A stretch of 46,495 nt of DNA from Spirosoma utsteinense (GTDB lineage: Bacteria; Bacteroidota; Bacteroidia; Cytophagales; Spirosomataceae). The DNA lies in the NCBI RefSeq assembly GCF_014282275.1, contig NZ_VFIA01000040.1, forward strand, positions 1 through 46,495. The letters run 5' to 3'. Made by a program: the position numbers and the translations under genes. The notes beneath the pieces are model-generated. The model worked only from the letters and a program-made list of their open reading frames with translations, did not search any database and had not been told where the DNA came from. Of this stretch, positions 35,260 to 42,995 are shown piece by piece. The first letter of the stretch is position 1; each line of letters opens with the position of its first letter.

Positions 35260-35317
35260 AAAATGCCTAATTAATAAGTCTGTCGAACAACCTCTTGTCT
35301 CATTCAGGAGCGTTTTT
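35260..35317. repeat. dispersed palindromic repeat, copy D (diverged)
   Basis: AAAATGCCTAATTAATAAG at the start and CATTCAGGAGCGTTTTT at the end, aligning with copies C and E. The 5' arm is mutated (ATGCC for ACGCC). Confidence 0.55.
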
Positions 35318-35428
35318 GTAAGACCTTTGTTCAATGATTACTCGTTTCCTGCTTGGGAGAGCTCGTATACATTTTGGATCGTTCATCCCGTTAACAAGTC
35401 CTTAACTAAAGATCAGCCCTAAATCCAT

Positions 35429-35436
35429 TAGGTTTG
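35429..35436 (+). promoter_or_regulatory. candidate -7 element TAGGTTTG
   Basis: Matches TAnnTTTG and is 64 bp upstream of the ATG at 35501. No clear -33 element. Confidence 0.3.
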
Positions 35437-35500
35437 TCGAAATCAGTAGAACCTAAAAGAGAGTAGTAACGAAATACGCTCACTCAAGATATCTTGTAAT

Positions 35501-36211
35501 ATGAATAGCTTCTTGATACACTGGCTAAAGACTACCTCTGTAATCCTATTTTTTTCGCTCTCTTGTTTTGGACAAATCTCAGCTATTGACGGCCAAAGAA
35601 CCAACACTGCCAATCAGGATAGTCACGTCTCAAAGACCGAGTATGATTCCCTAACGACCGTGTTGCTGCGCATTGGTCAAGCCGATCAACACGATCGCAA
35701 CCAGTTGGAGGCAGCCCGATTTGGGGGCGATTCGCTTCAAATGAAAGCCCTGGTTGGGCACATGAAGCAGACGGATTCGTTAAACTTAACCGAGGTTGAT
35801 CAGATTTTGACTCGCTATGGTTGGTTAAGCAGTTCGAACGTTGGCCTGGATGCCAACAACACGTTGTTTTTAGTAATTCAGCATGCCGACCTGGCCGCTC
35901 AAGAAAAATACTTACCCATGATGACCGAAGCGGTAAAACATGGCGCTCTAAAAGCGTCCAGTTTTGCCCTTCTCCAAGACCGAATGGCGCTTAGGGAAGG
36001 CCAAAAACAAATCTATGGTAGCCAACTAGCCTGGAACATGAAGACCAATCACTACTACGTCATGGCGATTGAAAACCCGGATCAGGTTGATCAACGACGG
36101 GCAAAAGTAGGCCTTGTCCCCATCGCTATCTATATCTTAGATTGCTGTAACTTAGTATGGGATCTACCCGCTTTCAAGAAAAATATTTTTTCCTTGAAAG
36201 CGAGAAAATGA
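35501..36211 (+). CDS. DUF6624-domain protein, secreted
   Basis: A 236-residue protein with an N-terminal hydrophobic signal segment (about 9-24) and a C-terminal DUF6624 domain: LLRIGQADQHDRNQLE, ILTRYGWLSSSNVGLDANNT, LFLVIQHADLAAQEKYLPMM, and ALLQDRMALREGQKQIYGSQ. The conserved QHAD and D.R..RE.Q pattern suggests a polar active or binding site, but no activity is established. It is the second DUF6624-like gene within 7 kb. The same frame stays open for 88 codons after its TGA, but without a start codon (see the next entry). Confidence 0.75.
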   Translation: MNSFLIHWLKTTSVILFFSLSCFGQISAIDGQRTNTANQDSHVSKTEYDSLTTVLLRIGQADQHDRNQLEAARFGGDSLQMKALVGHMKQTDSLNLTEVDQILTRYGWLSSSNVGLDANNTLFLVIQHADLAAQEKYLPMMTEAVKHGALKASSFALLQDRMALREGQKQIYGSQLAWNMKTNHYYVMAIENPDQVDQRRAKVGLVPIAIYILDCCNLVWDLPAFKKNIFSLKARK

Positions 36212-36579
36212 CAAGTTTCGATCAACGGTTCCCACTCACTCCGCACTAAGCTACCCATAGCGATCCAGTGTACTACCAACGTCTATCAAGTTCAACTAGT
36301 CGCCCTGTTTTGTAGCCTGGAGTACGTGTTTCATCGGGGGCCAATCCCCGCCGGAGCAGGTCACGGTTTTATCAAGTTGGCTGTGGTATCTTTAGTCTTA
36401 CTGGCCAATACCGCTCAACTAGTGGCTCAAACTGTCATGGTTCACCGACGAGCTGGAAGAAACTGGAGTAGCTCGTAGGACTGGGGAAGAATGTTGCCCC
36501 CAACTAGTGCCCCAGTCATGTAGATAGACCTCTATCAATAAGATGATTTTCGCCTACAATCGGTTAACAAACTAAACCC
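36212..36579. other. non-genic stretch with an 88-codon open tract
   Basis: From 36212 to the TAG at 36476-36478 one + frame is open and includes a hydrophobic segment (IKLAVVSLVLLANTAQLVAQ). It has no usable ATG before its last few codons. It may be a remnant of a membrane protein or simply chance. Nothing else is seen up to 36579. Confidence 0.25.
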
Positions 36580-37821
36580 CTACTGCTGGGTGACCAACAG
36601 CGCTTGTTGCTGGCCCTCCTCATTGCGGAATACGAGTTGGTTACTTACCCGCTGGCAAGATCAACGCTTTGCGGTCCGCCCATCGGGTTACCTCGATGAC
36701 ATCGACGGGAATTGCCCGGCGCGTGCCGAGCAATGAATCCGCTACTTCATCCAGCCGGTAGGCCTGCACTAAACAAGGTAGTTTGAGCCGACATTGGGCG
36801 GATTTGAGTAAACAAGGCTTTCGCTGCCCGCCCAATAACAGCCAGCTCGGGCGACTATAGCGATAGCGGGTTCGGGGATGGGCTACTTGAATATCGGTTC
36901 GGCCTAAGCCCAGACCGGGATACACCTGGCCAGTAGCATCGACAAACACGGACGCTTCCTGGATATTTATTGCTCGATACAGGGGGTGTTTCTTAGCCAC
37001 TTGGCCCTGCTCGGTCCACTGTTGTTGGTCAATGGTCAGGGGGTCAATGCCGGTGAACTCCTTGAGTCGGCCCGCCATCGCTTTTTGCCAACTGTTGGTT
37101 AGGGGTACTTCCACTACGTGGTCATAACCACAGTGAACCAGAATTTTGGCTGCCGGGTCTTTTTTAGAATGGCTTCGATCCGGTGGGCCTGCGCAATTTC
37201 CCGGTTTTTGCCACTGGCGAACTCGTCTTTGTTCCTGGCTTCATAGGCGACCAGCTGATAGCCCAGTTGTAGTGCTTCCCGAATCAGGTTGCCATACTGA
37301 GGTTCGCGGGTGTAGTAGCCCGACCGAATGAGGGGATAGCGTCGCTGATTTAAGGTGGAGTCGCGAGAATTAAGCGTTTCGGCCCCCAGATAGCGAAATC
37401 CGCCTTGATAGAGGTCTTTTAAGGGCGAGGTAGTAAATGCCCGGTGCAAGGGATTGTGATGGGCTTCATTGATAATGATGATCTGCTCATTTTTAGCTCG
37501 TTGGAGAATATAGTCTTTAGCCGGAATAGGCCTGCTATGCTGGATAAATTAGCTATCAGTTGATTTAACGAAACCCTTCAACGTCCACTGGGGACTATTG
37601 TGTTTATCGTTAAAGCGTGAGGCAAGTCCGTATTCGCCAATGCAGGAAAAGGCAAAAGCAGCCTCATCGGCCTTACTAGGGGACGAGTCTTGCTGAAAGG
37701 ACGTGAGAATTTGTGCGCTCAGCGGATAGGGCCAGGGTTTGTCAAAGGGCACAACTACACTAGTAGTCAACAAAGCGATCAGGGGAAAGACCCAGATAGA
37801 TGAACGTCTCATTCGATCCAT
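36580..37821 (-). pseudogene. conserved hypothetical protein (possibly ChaN/EreA-like), broken by three lesions
   Basis: The frame starts at 37821 (or 37812) with a signal-like segment (MDRMRRSSIWVFPLIALL). A TAA at 37549-37551 interrupts it. The same frame then reads PIPAKDYILQRAKNEQIIII, NEAHHNPLHRAFTTS and GFRYLGAETLN. At the A6 run 37160-37165 one base is missing: restoring it gives ILKKDPAAKILVHCGYDHV, joining EVPLTNSWQKAMAGRL in the next frame. Near 36643 one base is extra (TAAC for TAC); removing it gives KYQLVFRNEEGQQQALL to a TAG at 36580. Corrected length is about 410 residues. The NEAHH motif suggests an EreA/ChaN/TIKI-type hydrolase, but that is tentative. Confidence 0.75.
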
Positions 37822-37990
37822 TAGCCTCTAGGCTTTTAACTTTTCCAAGTAAGTTAGCCAATAGCTACACATACGCTAAAGATCACACAATTATTAGGGA
37901 AATTCTCACCGCTATGGCGTCTTGGCGTAAGCGTTGACCGTGAATAGTTGAATAACTCTAATAAACTTTTGTGTCCTATATCATCGCACG

Positions 37991-38050
37991 AAACGCCCCA
38001 TTCAAGAAGCAGATACACGAACGTCTTTTCGTCTGATTTGGGAGCATTAT
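37991..38050. repeat. dispersed palindromic repeat, copy E
   Basis: AAACGCCCCATTCAAGAAG, then CAGATACACGAACGTC, and an end GGGAGCATTAT where the 3' arm has changed from GCGTT to GCATT. It lies in the 37822-38492 gap. A GC-rich segment at about 38100-38150 follows that I could not assign, and the rest of the gap shows no convincing gene. Confidence 0.7.
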
Positions 38051-38428
38051 CTGAGAATTTTCGTTTTATAATGAGTGTCTAGTATTTTACTATCTGTCCA
38101 GTGGTCCCGCACCAGCACGGCCCGCCGTCGCGAGACCGGCCACCGCAGCTCAATCATAGAGCATACGCCAGGCAGGATATATACGATTACGGTTCATAAT
38201 ACGGTCAATGGTCAAGTAGTTATACCCCTTTAACCTTGATTGCCAAGACAAATCTGGCCCATTTCGGTGGGGGCAACCAACGAAAACCAACCAGAAGATT
38301 ACGAAAATCAAACCGTGTCTCTGGTGCTTTGCCAGCCTATTTCCAGCGCGATTTGTTCCGTTTGTCTGCGAGTACTTTTGTGTCAGAGTACCCTCCTTTT
38401 GTGTTAAGCTACGCGCTGAGAACACCCC

Positions 38429-38436
38429 TACCTTTG
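38429..38436 (+). promoter_or_regulatory. candidate -7 element TACCTTTG
   Basis: Matches TAnnTTTG, 56 bp upstream of the AraC-family ATG at 38493. Confidence 0.4.
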
Positions 38437-38492
38437 CGATACATTAAGTCATAATCGCATACGTACCTGACCTCACCGAAAGCAGACAGATA

Positions 38493-39380
38493 ATGTACCA
38501 CTTTACAACCCTTCATGAACTGGCTCGTGCCAGCGGTGTCGAGCCACCCGAACATCCCCTGATCGGCTTGTTGCGCATCACGGACAAACTTGTAATCAAC
38601 AAGTCCGCGTTTACGTCGGACTTGTATATGATCGGGCTCAAAAAAGTGAAAGCCGGTTATATGTTGTATGGCCGGACCCGGTTCGATCATGAAACCGGGT
38701 CGATGGTCTTTATGAAGCCCCGCCAGGTGGTAGAAATGAGCAACCTTGAATTCGAAGAGGACGGCTATATCCTGTTCTTTCACGAGGATTTCCTGCACGC
38801 TCATCCCCTGCATAACCAGATCCAGCGGTATTCCTTTTTTGAGTACGAAACCAATGAGGCTCTGCACCTGGCACCAAAGGAAGAAAAAATCATCTGGAAC
38901 ATCTTCAACACCATTGAGCAGGAGTACAACAACAATGAAGATGAATTTAGCCGTGATATTATCCTGGCGGGCGTCAATTCGATGTTGACCTATGCCGAGC
39001 GGTTCTACAAACGGCAGTTCATCAACCGCAAGCAACTGTCGGGCAAAACGGTCACCGAATTCAACCGGATTTTACACCTGTTTCTCCATGACGGCTCGCT
39101 GGAAAACGGATTACCCAGCGTGACCGAACTAGTCAGTCAACTGCATATTTCCCGGCGTTACCTCACCGATCTGTTGAAGATCGAGACCGGCAAAACAGCC
39201 CAGGACCTGATCCATATAGCCCTGATCGGGGAGGCCAAAAACCGGTTACGAACAGAGGATAAAACTGTTTCCGAAGTAGCCTATGCCCTTGGATTTGTGA
39301 ACATGTCTTATTTCTCCCGGCTGTTCAAAAAAGAAACGGGCCTGTCGCCTACCGCCTACAGAAACCACCATTTAAACTAA
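38493..39380 (+). CDS. AraC-family transcriptional regulator
   Basis: A 295-residue AraC/XylS regulator. The N-terminal half (about 1-170) is a cupin-like sensing domain, and the C-terminal half has two helix-turn-helices: VTELVSQLHISRRYLTDLLK and TVSEVAYALGFVNMSYFSRL, ending FKKETGLSPTAYRNHH. Only 7 bp separate it from the SDR gene, so the two form an operon and the regulator probably controls that SDR and itself. Same size and partner type as the AraC/SDR pair at 287-1821. Confidence 0.92.
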   Translation: MYHFTTLHELARASGVEPPEHPLIGLLRITDKLVINKSAFTSDLYMIGLKKVKAGYMLYGRTRFDHETGSMVFMKPRQVVEMSNLEFEEDGYILFFHEDFLHAHPLHNQIQRYSFFEYETNEALHLAPKEEKIIWNIFNTIEQEYNNNEDEFSRDIILAGVNSMLTYAERFYKRQFINRKQLSGKTVTEFNRILHLFLHDGSLENGLPSVTELVSQLHISRRYLTDLLKIETGKTAQDLIHIALIGEAKNRLRTEDKTVSEVAYALGFVNMSYFSRLFKKETGLSPTAYRNHHLN

Positions 39381-39387
39381 CGGAATC

Positions 39388-40149
39388 ATGAAAAAAGTAT
39401 TGATAACGGGTGCCAGTGGAGGCATCGGTCTGGAAGTAGCTAAACGCCTGGCAGCCCAAAATTATCAGGTTACCCTCGTTGCCCGACGCGAGGATACGCT
39501 AAAGAAGGTAAAAGCCAGCCTTCCCGGAAGTGGCCATTCAATCATGGTCAGTGATTTGACAAAGTCAGTGGATGTTGAAAAATTAGCGGCTCATCTTCAG
39601 GCCAATCCGTATGATGTGCTGATCAATAACGCGGGCGTAGGCATGTACGGCCAGTTCGTTGCCATGCCGCTCGACAAACAGCTGGCCAGTATGCAGTTGA
39701 ATATGAATGCCGTGGTGACGCTTTCGTATGCTTTTTTGCAACAGGCAAAAGCGGGCGACGCACTGGTGAACATTGCCTCTACGCTGGCCCACTCCTCGTT
39801 TCCGGGGGCATCGGTCTACGCCGGGACAAAGGGCTTTGTAGCTAATTTTTCAGAGTCTCTCTGGTTCGAGTTCAGGAAGAAAAACATCTATATCCTGGGA
39901 TTTAATCCGGGGGCTACCAAATCGGATTTTCATACCAATGCCGGAGGGCAGACGTCTGCTTTTTCGGAGGCTTTTCTTTCCACCTCCGAAGACGTTGCCA
40001 GCGACCTCGTTGCGGCACTCGAAAAACGGAAAAAGCCCAGGGTCATATCCGGCTGGAAAAACCGCCTGTTGTTGTTCGGTTTCAAATTTATGAGCCGTGC
40101 CACGGTGGTCAACATGATGGGGGGATTAAGTCCAGGGATGAAAAACTAG
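39388..40149 (+). CDS. short-chain dehydrogenase/reductase
   Basis: A 253-residue classical SDR. It has the cofactor motif TGASGGIGLEVAKRLA at the N-terminus, VARRE at the end of the second strand (Arg favours NADPH), NNAGVGMYG, a catalytic Ser in NIASTLAHSSFPG and the YxxxK motif as YAGTKGF. A hydrophobic C-terminal part (LLLFGFKFMSRATVVNMMGG) is typical of the DltE/YqjQ-like subgroup, which may be membrane-associated. The substrate is unknown. It is coupled to the AraC gene just upstream. Confidence 0.9.
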   Translation: MKKVLITGASGGIGLEVAKRLAAQNYQVTLVARREDTLKKVKASLPGSGHSIMVSDLTKSVDVEKLAAHLQANPYDVLINNAGVGMYGQFVAMPLDKQLASMQLNMNAVVTLSYAFLQQAKAGDALVNIASTLAHSSFPGASVYAGTKGFVANFSESLWFEFRKKNIYILGFNPGATKSDFHTNAGGQTSAFSEAFLSTSEDVASDLVAALEKRKKPRVISGWKNRLLLFGFKFMSRATVVNMMGGLSPGMKN

Positions 40150-40283
40150 CACAAGCCCCGAATGACTACTCGCTCCAGGGAATGGTTTTACAAACTAGAG
40201 GCACGTGTCCCAAATACGCTAACACCAACCTGGCCACGGGATAAATAAATTGGTGGAAAGCTGAAGGCAAAATGCAGGCCTTT

Positions 40284-41813
40284 TTATTTGTTGAATTCAA
40301 GAAACATCATACTGTGGGCGGGCAATGCAACGGTCCCCTTTTTCACTTTTTTACCACCAAGAGCGGGAACCTTGTCATCCATTGTCATTTTCAGTTCCTT
40401 ATTATTGAGTTTAACTTTCTTGGTGATCAATTCATCGGCGGTGAGTACATACTGCACCGCTTCATCAGGGATGGTTATCGTGGTGGCCTTTTCATTCGTA
40501 TTGATGATCAGGACACTTTTGCCTGACGGCTGTTTTTTTGAACTGTGAACAAACAGATCAACACCGGCCTCCAGGCTTCCCCCCTCAAAAACCTGGCTTC
40601 CCATCAGCTTACTCCAGAGTAAAGCCGCCCAATAGTTCGGGCGTGGGTTGTGGGTATCATCATCCAGTAACGCATATTCACTTCGTGCCAGGGTATTGTG
40701 CATCACCACCTGCACGCCTTTTTTTGCCAGGCGACCCAGTTGCTCCAGGTAACGAAAACTATCGATAAACGTAGCCGCCCAAGGGTTGCCGCCACAGGCG
40801 CTTTCGGCCGTTTCGGTGAGCCAGATTGGTGCCCCTGGAACATACGTATCGCGGGCGTTTTGGTAAAATTCGAGTCCTTTCTCCGTTTTACTCAGCCAGT
40901 CCGCCGACAGCGCTAATTCAGGTTTCTGAACACCCCCACACCGTTTCGATACCGTGCCATAGTAGTGATAGGTGAATACATCAAACGTGGCCTTGGGTGA
41001 CGGTGATAATAAGGCATTGACCGACAGGTCAAGGCCTGATGGAAGTATGCCGCCTTCCCCGGTAGAACCCGGACCGAGGATCGTCATGCTGGGAGCAGCC
41101 GTGGTTATAAACGATTTGAAAAGCGCAAATTCCCGGGCATAATTGACGCCATTGTACCCCTTGGGGGCATCGCCATGGGAGGCATGGGAAGGCTCATTGA
41201 AAAATTCGGACGCACTGATTTCTCCCCCAATTGTTTTGGTATAATCCAAAATAGCCTTTACCTGCTGGGGCTGCCAGGTGCCCTTTTCATCTCTCATGCC
41301 ATCGCTTATGGGAAACGAACTGACTAATTTGCCATCTATGGCTTTGCAAAAATCGACGACACCTTTCCATTGCTGCCGGGTAAGAATGTTTTTAAACCCA
41401 CTCGGTGGGCTGGTTAAGGCAGGTTCATCGTTGTCTTGAAAATAGATTCCGTTTGCCCAGGTGCCGCTCACCCGTACATAAATGGGCCCCAGGGCGGAGG
41501 CCAGGTTGCGTAATTTTTTATTGTAGAGGTCAATGGGTCTAATGCCCCATTTTAGGGCCGAAATGCCTGTTTTATTGGTGTGCTTTCTGACGGAATCGAT
41601 CAACGGATAAGGTATCCAGAAATCGCCACCAATCACCTCACACATTTCAACATTGACTGATTGATAGCGCTCATCGACTTTGCCAATGAATTTCATATCG
41701 TTCAGATTAATCGTATTTTGGGTTGAACCAGTGTGCTTGGTAATACCCTCATGCTGAGCTTTGCTGACCAAACTGACCCCGGTCAATAAACAAACGACGA
41801 CTAATTTCTTCAT
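40284..41813 (-). CDS. GH79-like (heparanase/beta-glucuronidase-type) glycoside hydrolase
   Basis: A 509-residue protein with a signal peptide (MKKLVVVCLLTGVSLVSKAQ). A TIM-barrel with clan A catalytic Glu pair is visible: Glu207 in SEFFNEPSH (acid/base) and Glu334 in WLTETAESACGG (nucleophile). The segment RLAKKGVQVVMHNTLARSEY followed by PRPNYWAALLWSKLMGSQVF closely follows the layout of heparanase-type GH79 enzymes, and a beta-sandwich C-terminal domain ends the protein. It probably releases uronic-acid sugars from outside polysaccharide. It is followed in the transcript direction by no linked gene, and it lies 31 bp after the Nudix regulator on the same strand. Confidence 0.82.
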   Translation of the reverse strand: MKKLVVVCLLTGVSLVSKAQHEGITKHTGSTQNTINLNDMKFIGKVDERYQSVNVEMCEVIGGDFWIPYPLIDSVRKHTNKTGISALKWGIRPIDLYNKKLRNLASALGPIYVRVSGTWANGIYFQDNDEPALTSPPSGFKNILTRQQWKGVVDFCKAIDGKLVSSFPISDGMRDEKGTWQPQQVKAILDYTKTIGGEISASEFFNEPSHASHGDAPKGYNGVNYAREFALFKSFITTAAPSMTILGPGSTGEGGILPSGLDLSVNALLSPSPKATFDVFTYHYYGTVSKRCGGVQKPELALSADWLSKTEKGLEFYQNARDTYVPGAPIWLTETAESACGGNPWAATFIDSFRYLEQLGRLAKKGVQVVMHNTLARSEYALLDDDTHNPRPNYWAALLWSKLMGSQVFEGGSLEAGVDLFVHSSKKQPSGKSVLIINTNEKATTITIPDEAVQYVLTADELITKKVKLNNKELKMTMDDKVPALGGKKVKKGTVALPAHSMMFLEFNK

Positions 41814-41844
41814 AAAATTTAACGGGTTATACGGTTTTCGTTGG

Positions 41845-42618
41845 CTACTGTATCGTCTCTTTAGGCAACCGGTAGAGGTAAGGTGCTTTGTTGGCCGCCC
41901 CGGTATACTTCTTCTCCAGCCGTTCTAACACATTCATATCCAGAATCTTTTTCTGAAAATTATTACGGGCAAACGATTTGGCTAACAGGGTTTCATAAAG
42001 CTCCTGCACCTCTTTCATCGTAAACGTCTCGGGCAATAGATTGAAGGCATCCCCCTTTTGGTCGAGCGTAAGCCGAAGCGTTTCAAAGGCTTTGGCCACA
42101 ATTGCGGTGTGATCCATAATCAGCGGTGGCAACGCCTTAATATCATACCACTCCATCGATTGATCCAGCTCATTTTTTCGGGGAACGACCCGGTTTATAT
42201 CCACCAGCGCATAGTAGCCGATGGAGACGAAGCGACGGGTAAACCAATCATAATCGCTCAGTCCAGGTTGCTGGTTCTGAAAAACCGCCGGATTGCCATC
42301 CCCAAACTCGGGGTTCGACCTAATCAGTTCATCCAGGAAGGCTTTACCATTACGGCTCGCTTTACCCGTTACATGAAACTGGGCCAGATAATTGTCGTCA
42401 ATCCCGGTTCGCTCCCGAAGTATGCGCTGGGCGGCTACATCAATATCTTCATCCTGGTCGATAAATCCACTCGGTAACGCCCAGAAATCACTCTTAAAGC
42501 GAAGTTTGGGAACCAGGACGCTTAGTTGTCTGGCTCGATACCCAAAAATGACACAGTCAATGGAAAGTTGCTGAATATAATTCTGCTCACTGAGCCGTTG
42601 CGTTAGCATATTAGTCAT
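41845..42618 (-). CDS. Nudix-domain transcriptional regulator (NrtR/AraR-like)
   Basis: The frame is open from 42795, but the Nudix domain begins right after the ATG at 42618 (another at 42609), and the extra upstream residues look non-homologous. The 257-residue product has an N-terminal Nudix-like domain (QLSIDCVIFGYRARQLSVLV, then ALPSGFIDQDEDIDVAAQRI, where the Nudix box is degenerate) and a C-terminal winged helix with ETFTMKEVQELYETLLAKSF and FQKKILDMNVL. Such proteins bind nucleotide-sugar-like effectors and repress sugar or NAD genes. A perfect 26-bp palindrome lies about 200 bp upstream. It probably controls the adjacent GH79-like gene and the divergent gene at 42996. Confidence 0.82.
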   Translation of the reverse strand: MTNMLTQRLSEQNYIQQLSIDCVIFGYRARQLSVLVPKLRFKSDFWALPSGFIDQDEDIDVAAQRILRERTGIDDNYLAQFHVTGKASRNGKAFLDELIRSNPEFGDGNPAVFQNQQPGLSDYDWFTRRFVSIGYYALVDINRVVPRKNELDQSMEWYDIKALPPLIMDHTAIVAKAFETLRLTLDQKGDAFNLLPETFTMKEVQELYETLLAKSFARNNFQKKILDMNVLERLEKKYTGAANKAPYLYRLPKETIQ

Positions 42619-42812
42619 AAACTGATAAGAGTCAGTCTGTTGCGGGAAGCGGGAAATTCGGGCCGGATCAGATACGCGGACGGATTGAGCCAGGCAGGGC
42701 AAATCGCACAAAGCAAAAAATAGCGTACAGACGTATTGGTATTCATATGCTGAAAAGCTAGTGATAATACCGCTTGATAAGCGATGGCAGGACAAAAGTA
42801 GGGATAAAAAAT

Positions 42813-42838
42813 TTATTGTCTATTTAAATAGACAATAA
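42813..42838. promoter_or_regulatory. perfect 26-bp palindrome, candidate operator
   Basis: TTATTGTCTATTT and its exact complement meet at the centre without a spacer. It lies in the divergent intergenic region between the Nudix regulator (42618) and the secreted propeller gene (42996), 14 bp before a TACCTTTG -7-like element. This form fits a dimeric repressor site. Confidence 0.65.
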
Positions 42839-42852
42839 GAAAATTTCTTCTC

Positions 42853-42860
42853 TACCTTTG
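42853..42860 (+). promoter_or_regulatory. candidate -7 element TACCTTTG
   Basis: Matches TAnnTTTG, just downstream of the 26-bp palindrome and 136 bp upstream of the ATG at 42996. A bound regulator at the palindrome would cover this promoter's upstream region. Confidence 0.4.
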
Positions 42861-42995
42861 TTCACCAACCCCCTACTGCCTTGCCCGGCGGTGAGTAGCC
42901 AGCACGAAGGTTACTTCAGCCGTAGGGTGATCGGCGTCATGGTACTGTAGTCGACAATAAAGCAGTTTAATCCCTGTATAATCCAAGCGTGTGAA

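Noticed and set aside
37114..37449. Functional programmed -1 frameshifting at A_AAA_AAG
   Set aside because: The same gene also has an in-frame TAA upstream and an extra base downstream, so decay explains it better.
28131..38050. Reading the five ~60-bp repeats as a CRISPR array
   Set aside because: They are 1-3 kb apart with whole genes between them and are imperfect; there are no regular spacers and no cas genes.
28131..38050. Reading the repeats as integron attC sites
   Set aside because: Gene orientation is mixed, no integron integrase is in the window and the ends do not give the full RYYYAAC/GTTRRRY core. Kept only as a general idea of recombination sites.
38150..38425. 91-codon - strand frame in the 37822-38492 gap
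   Set aside because: Basic, low-information composition, covers the promoter region of the AraC gene and has no recognisable domain.
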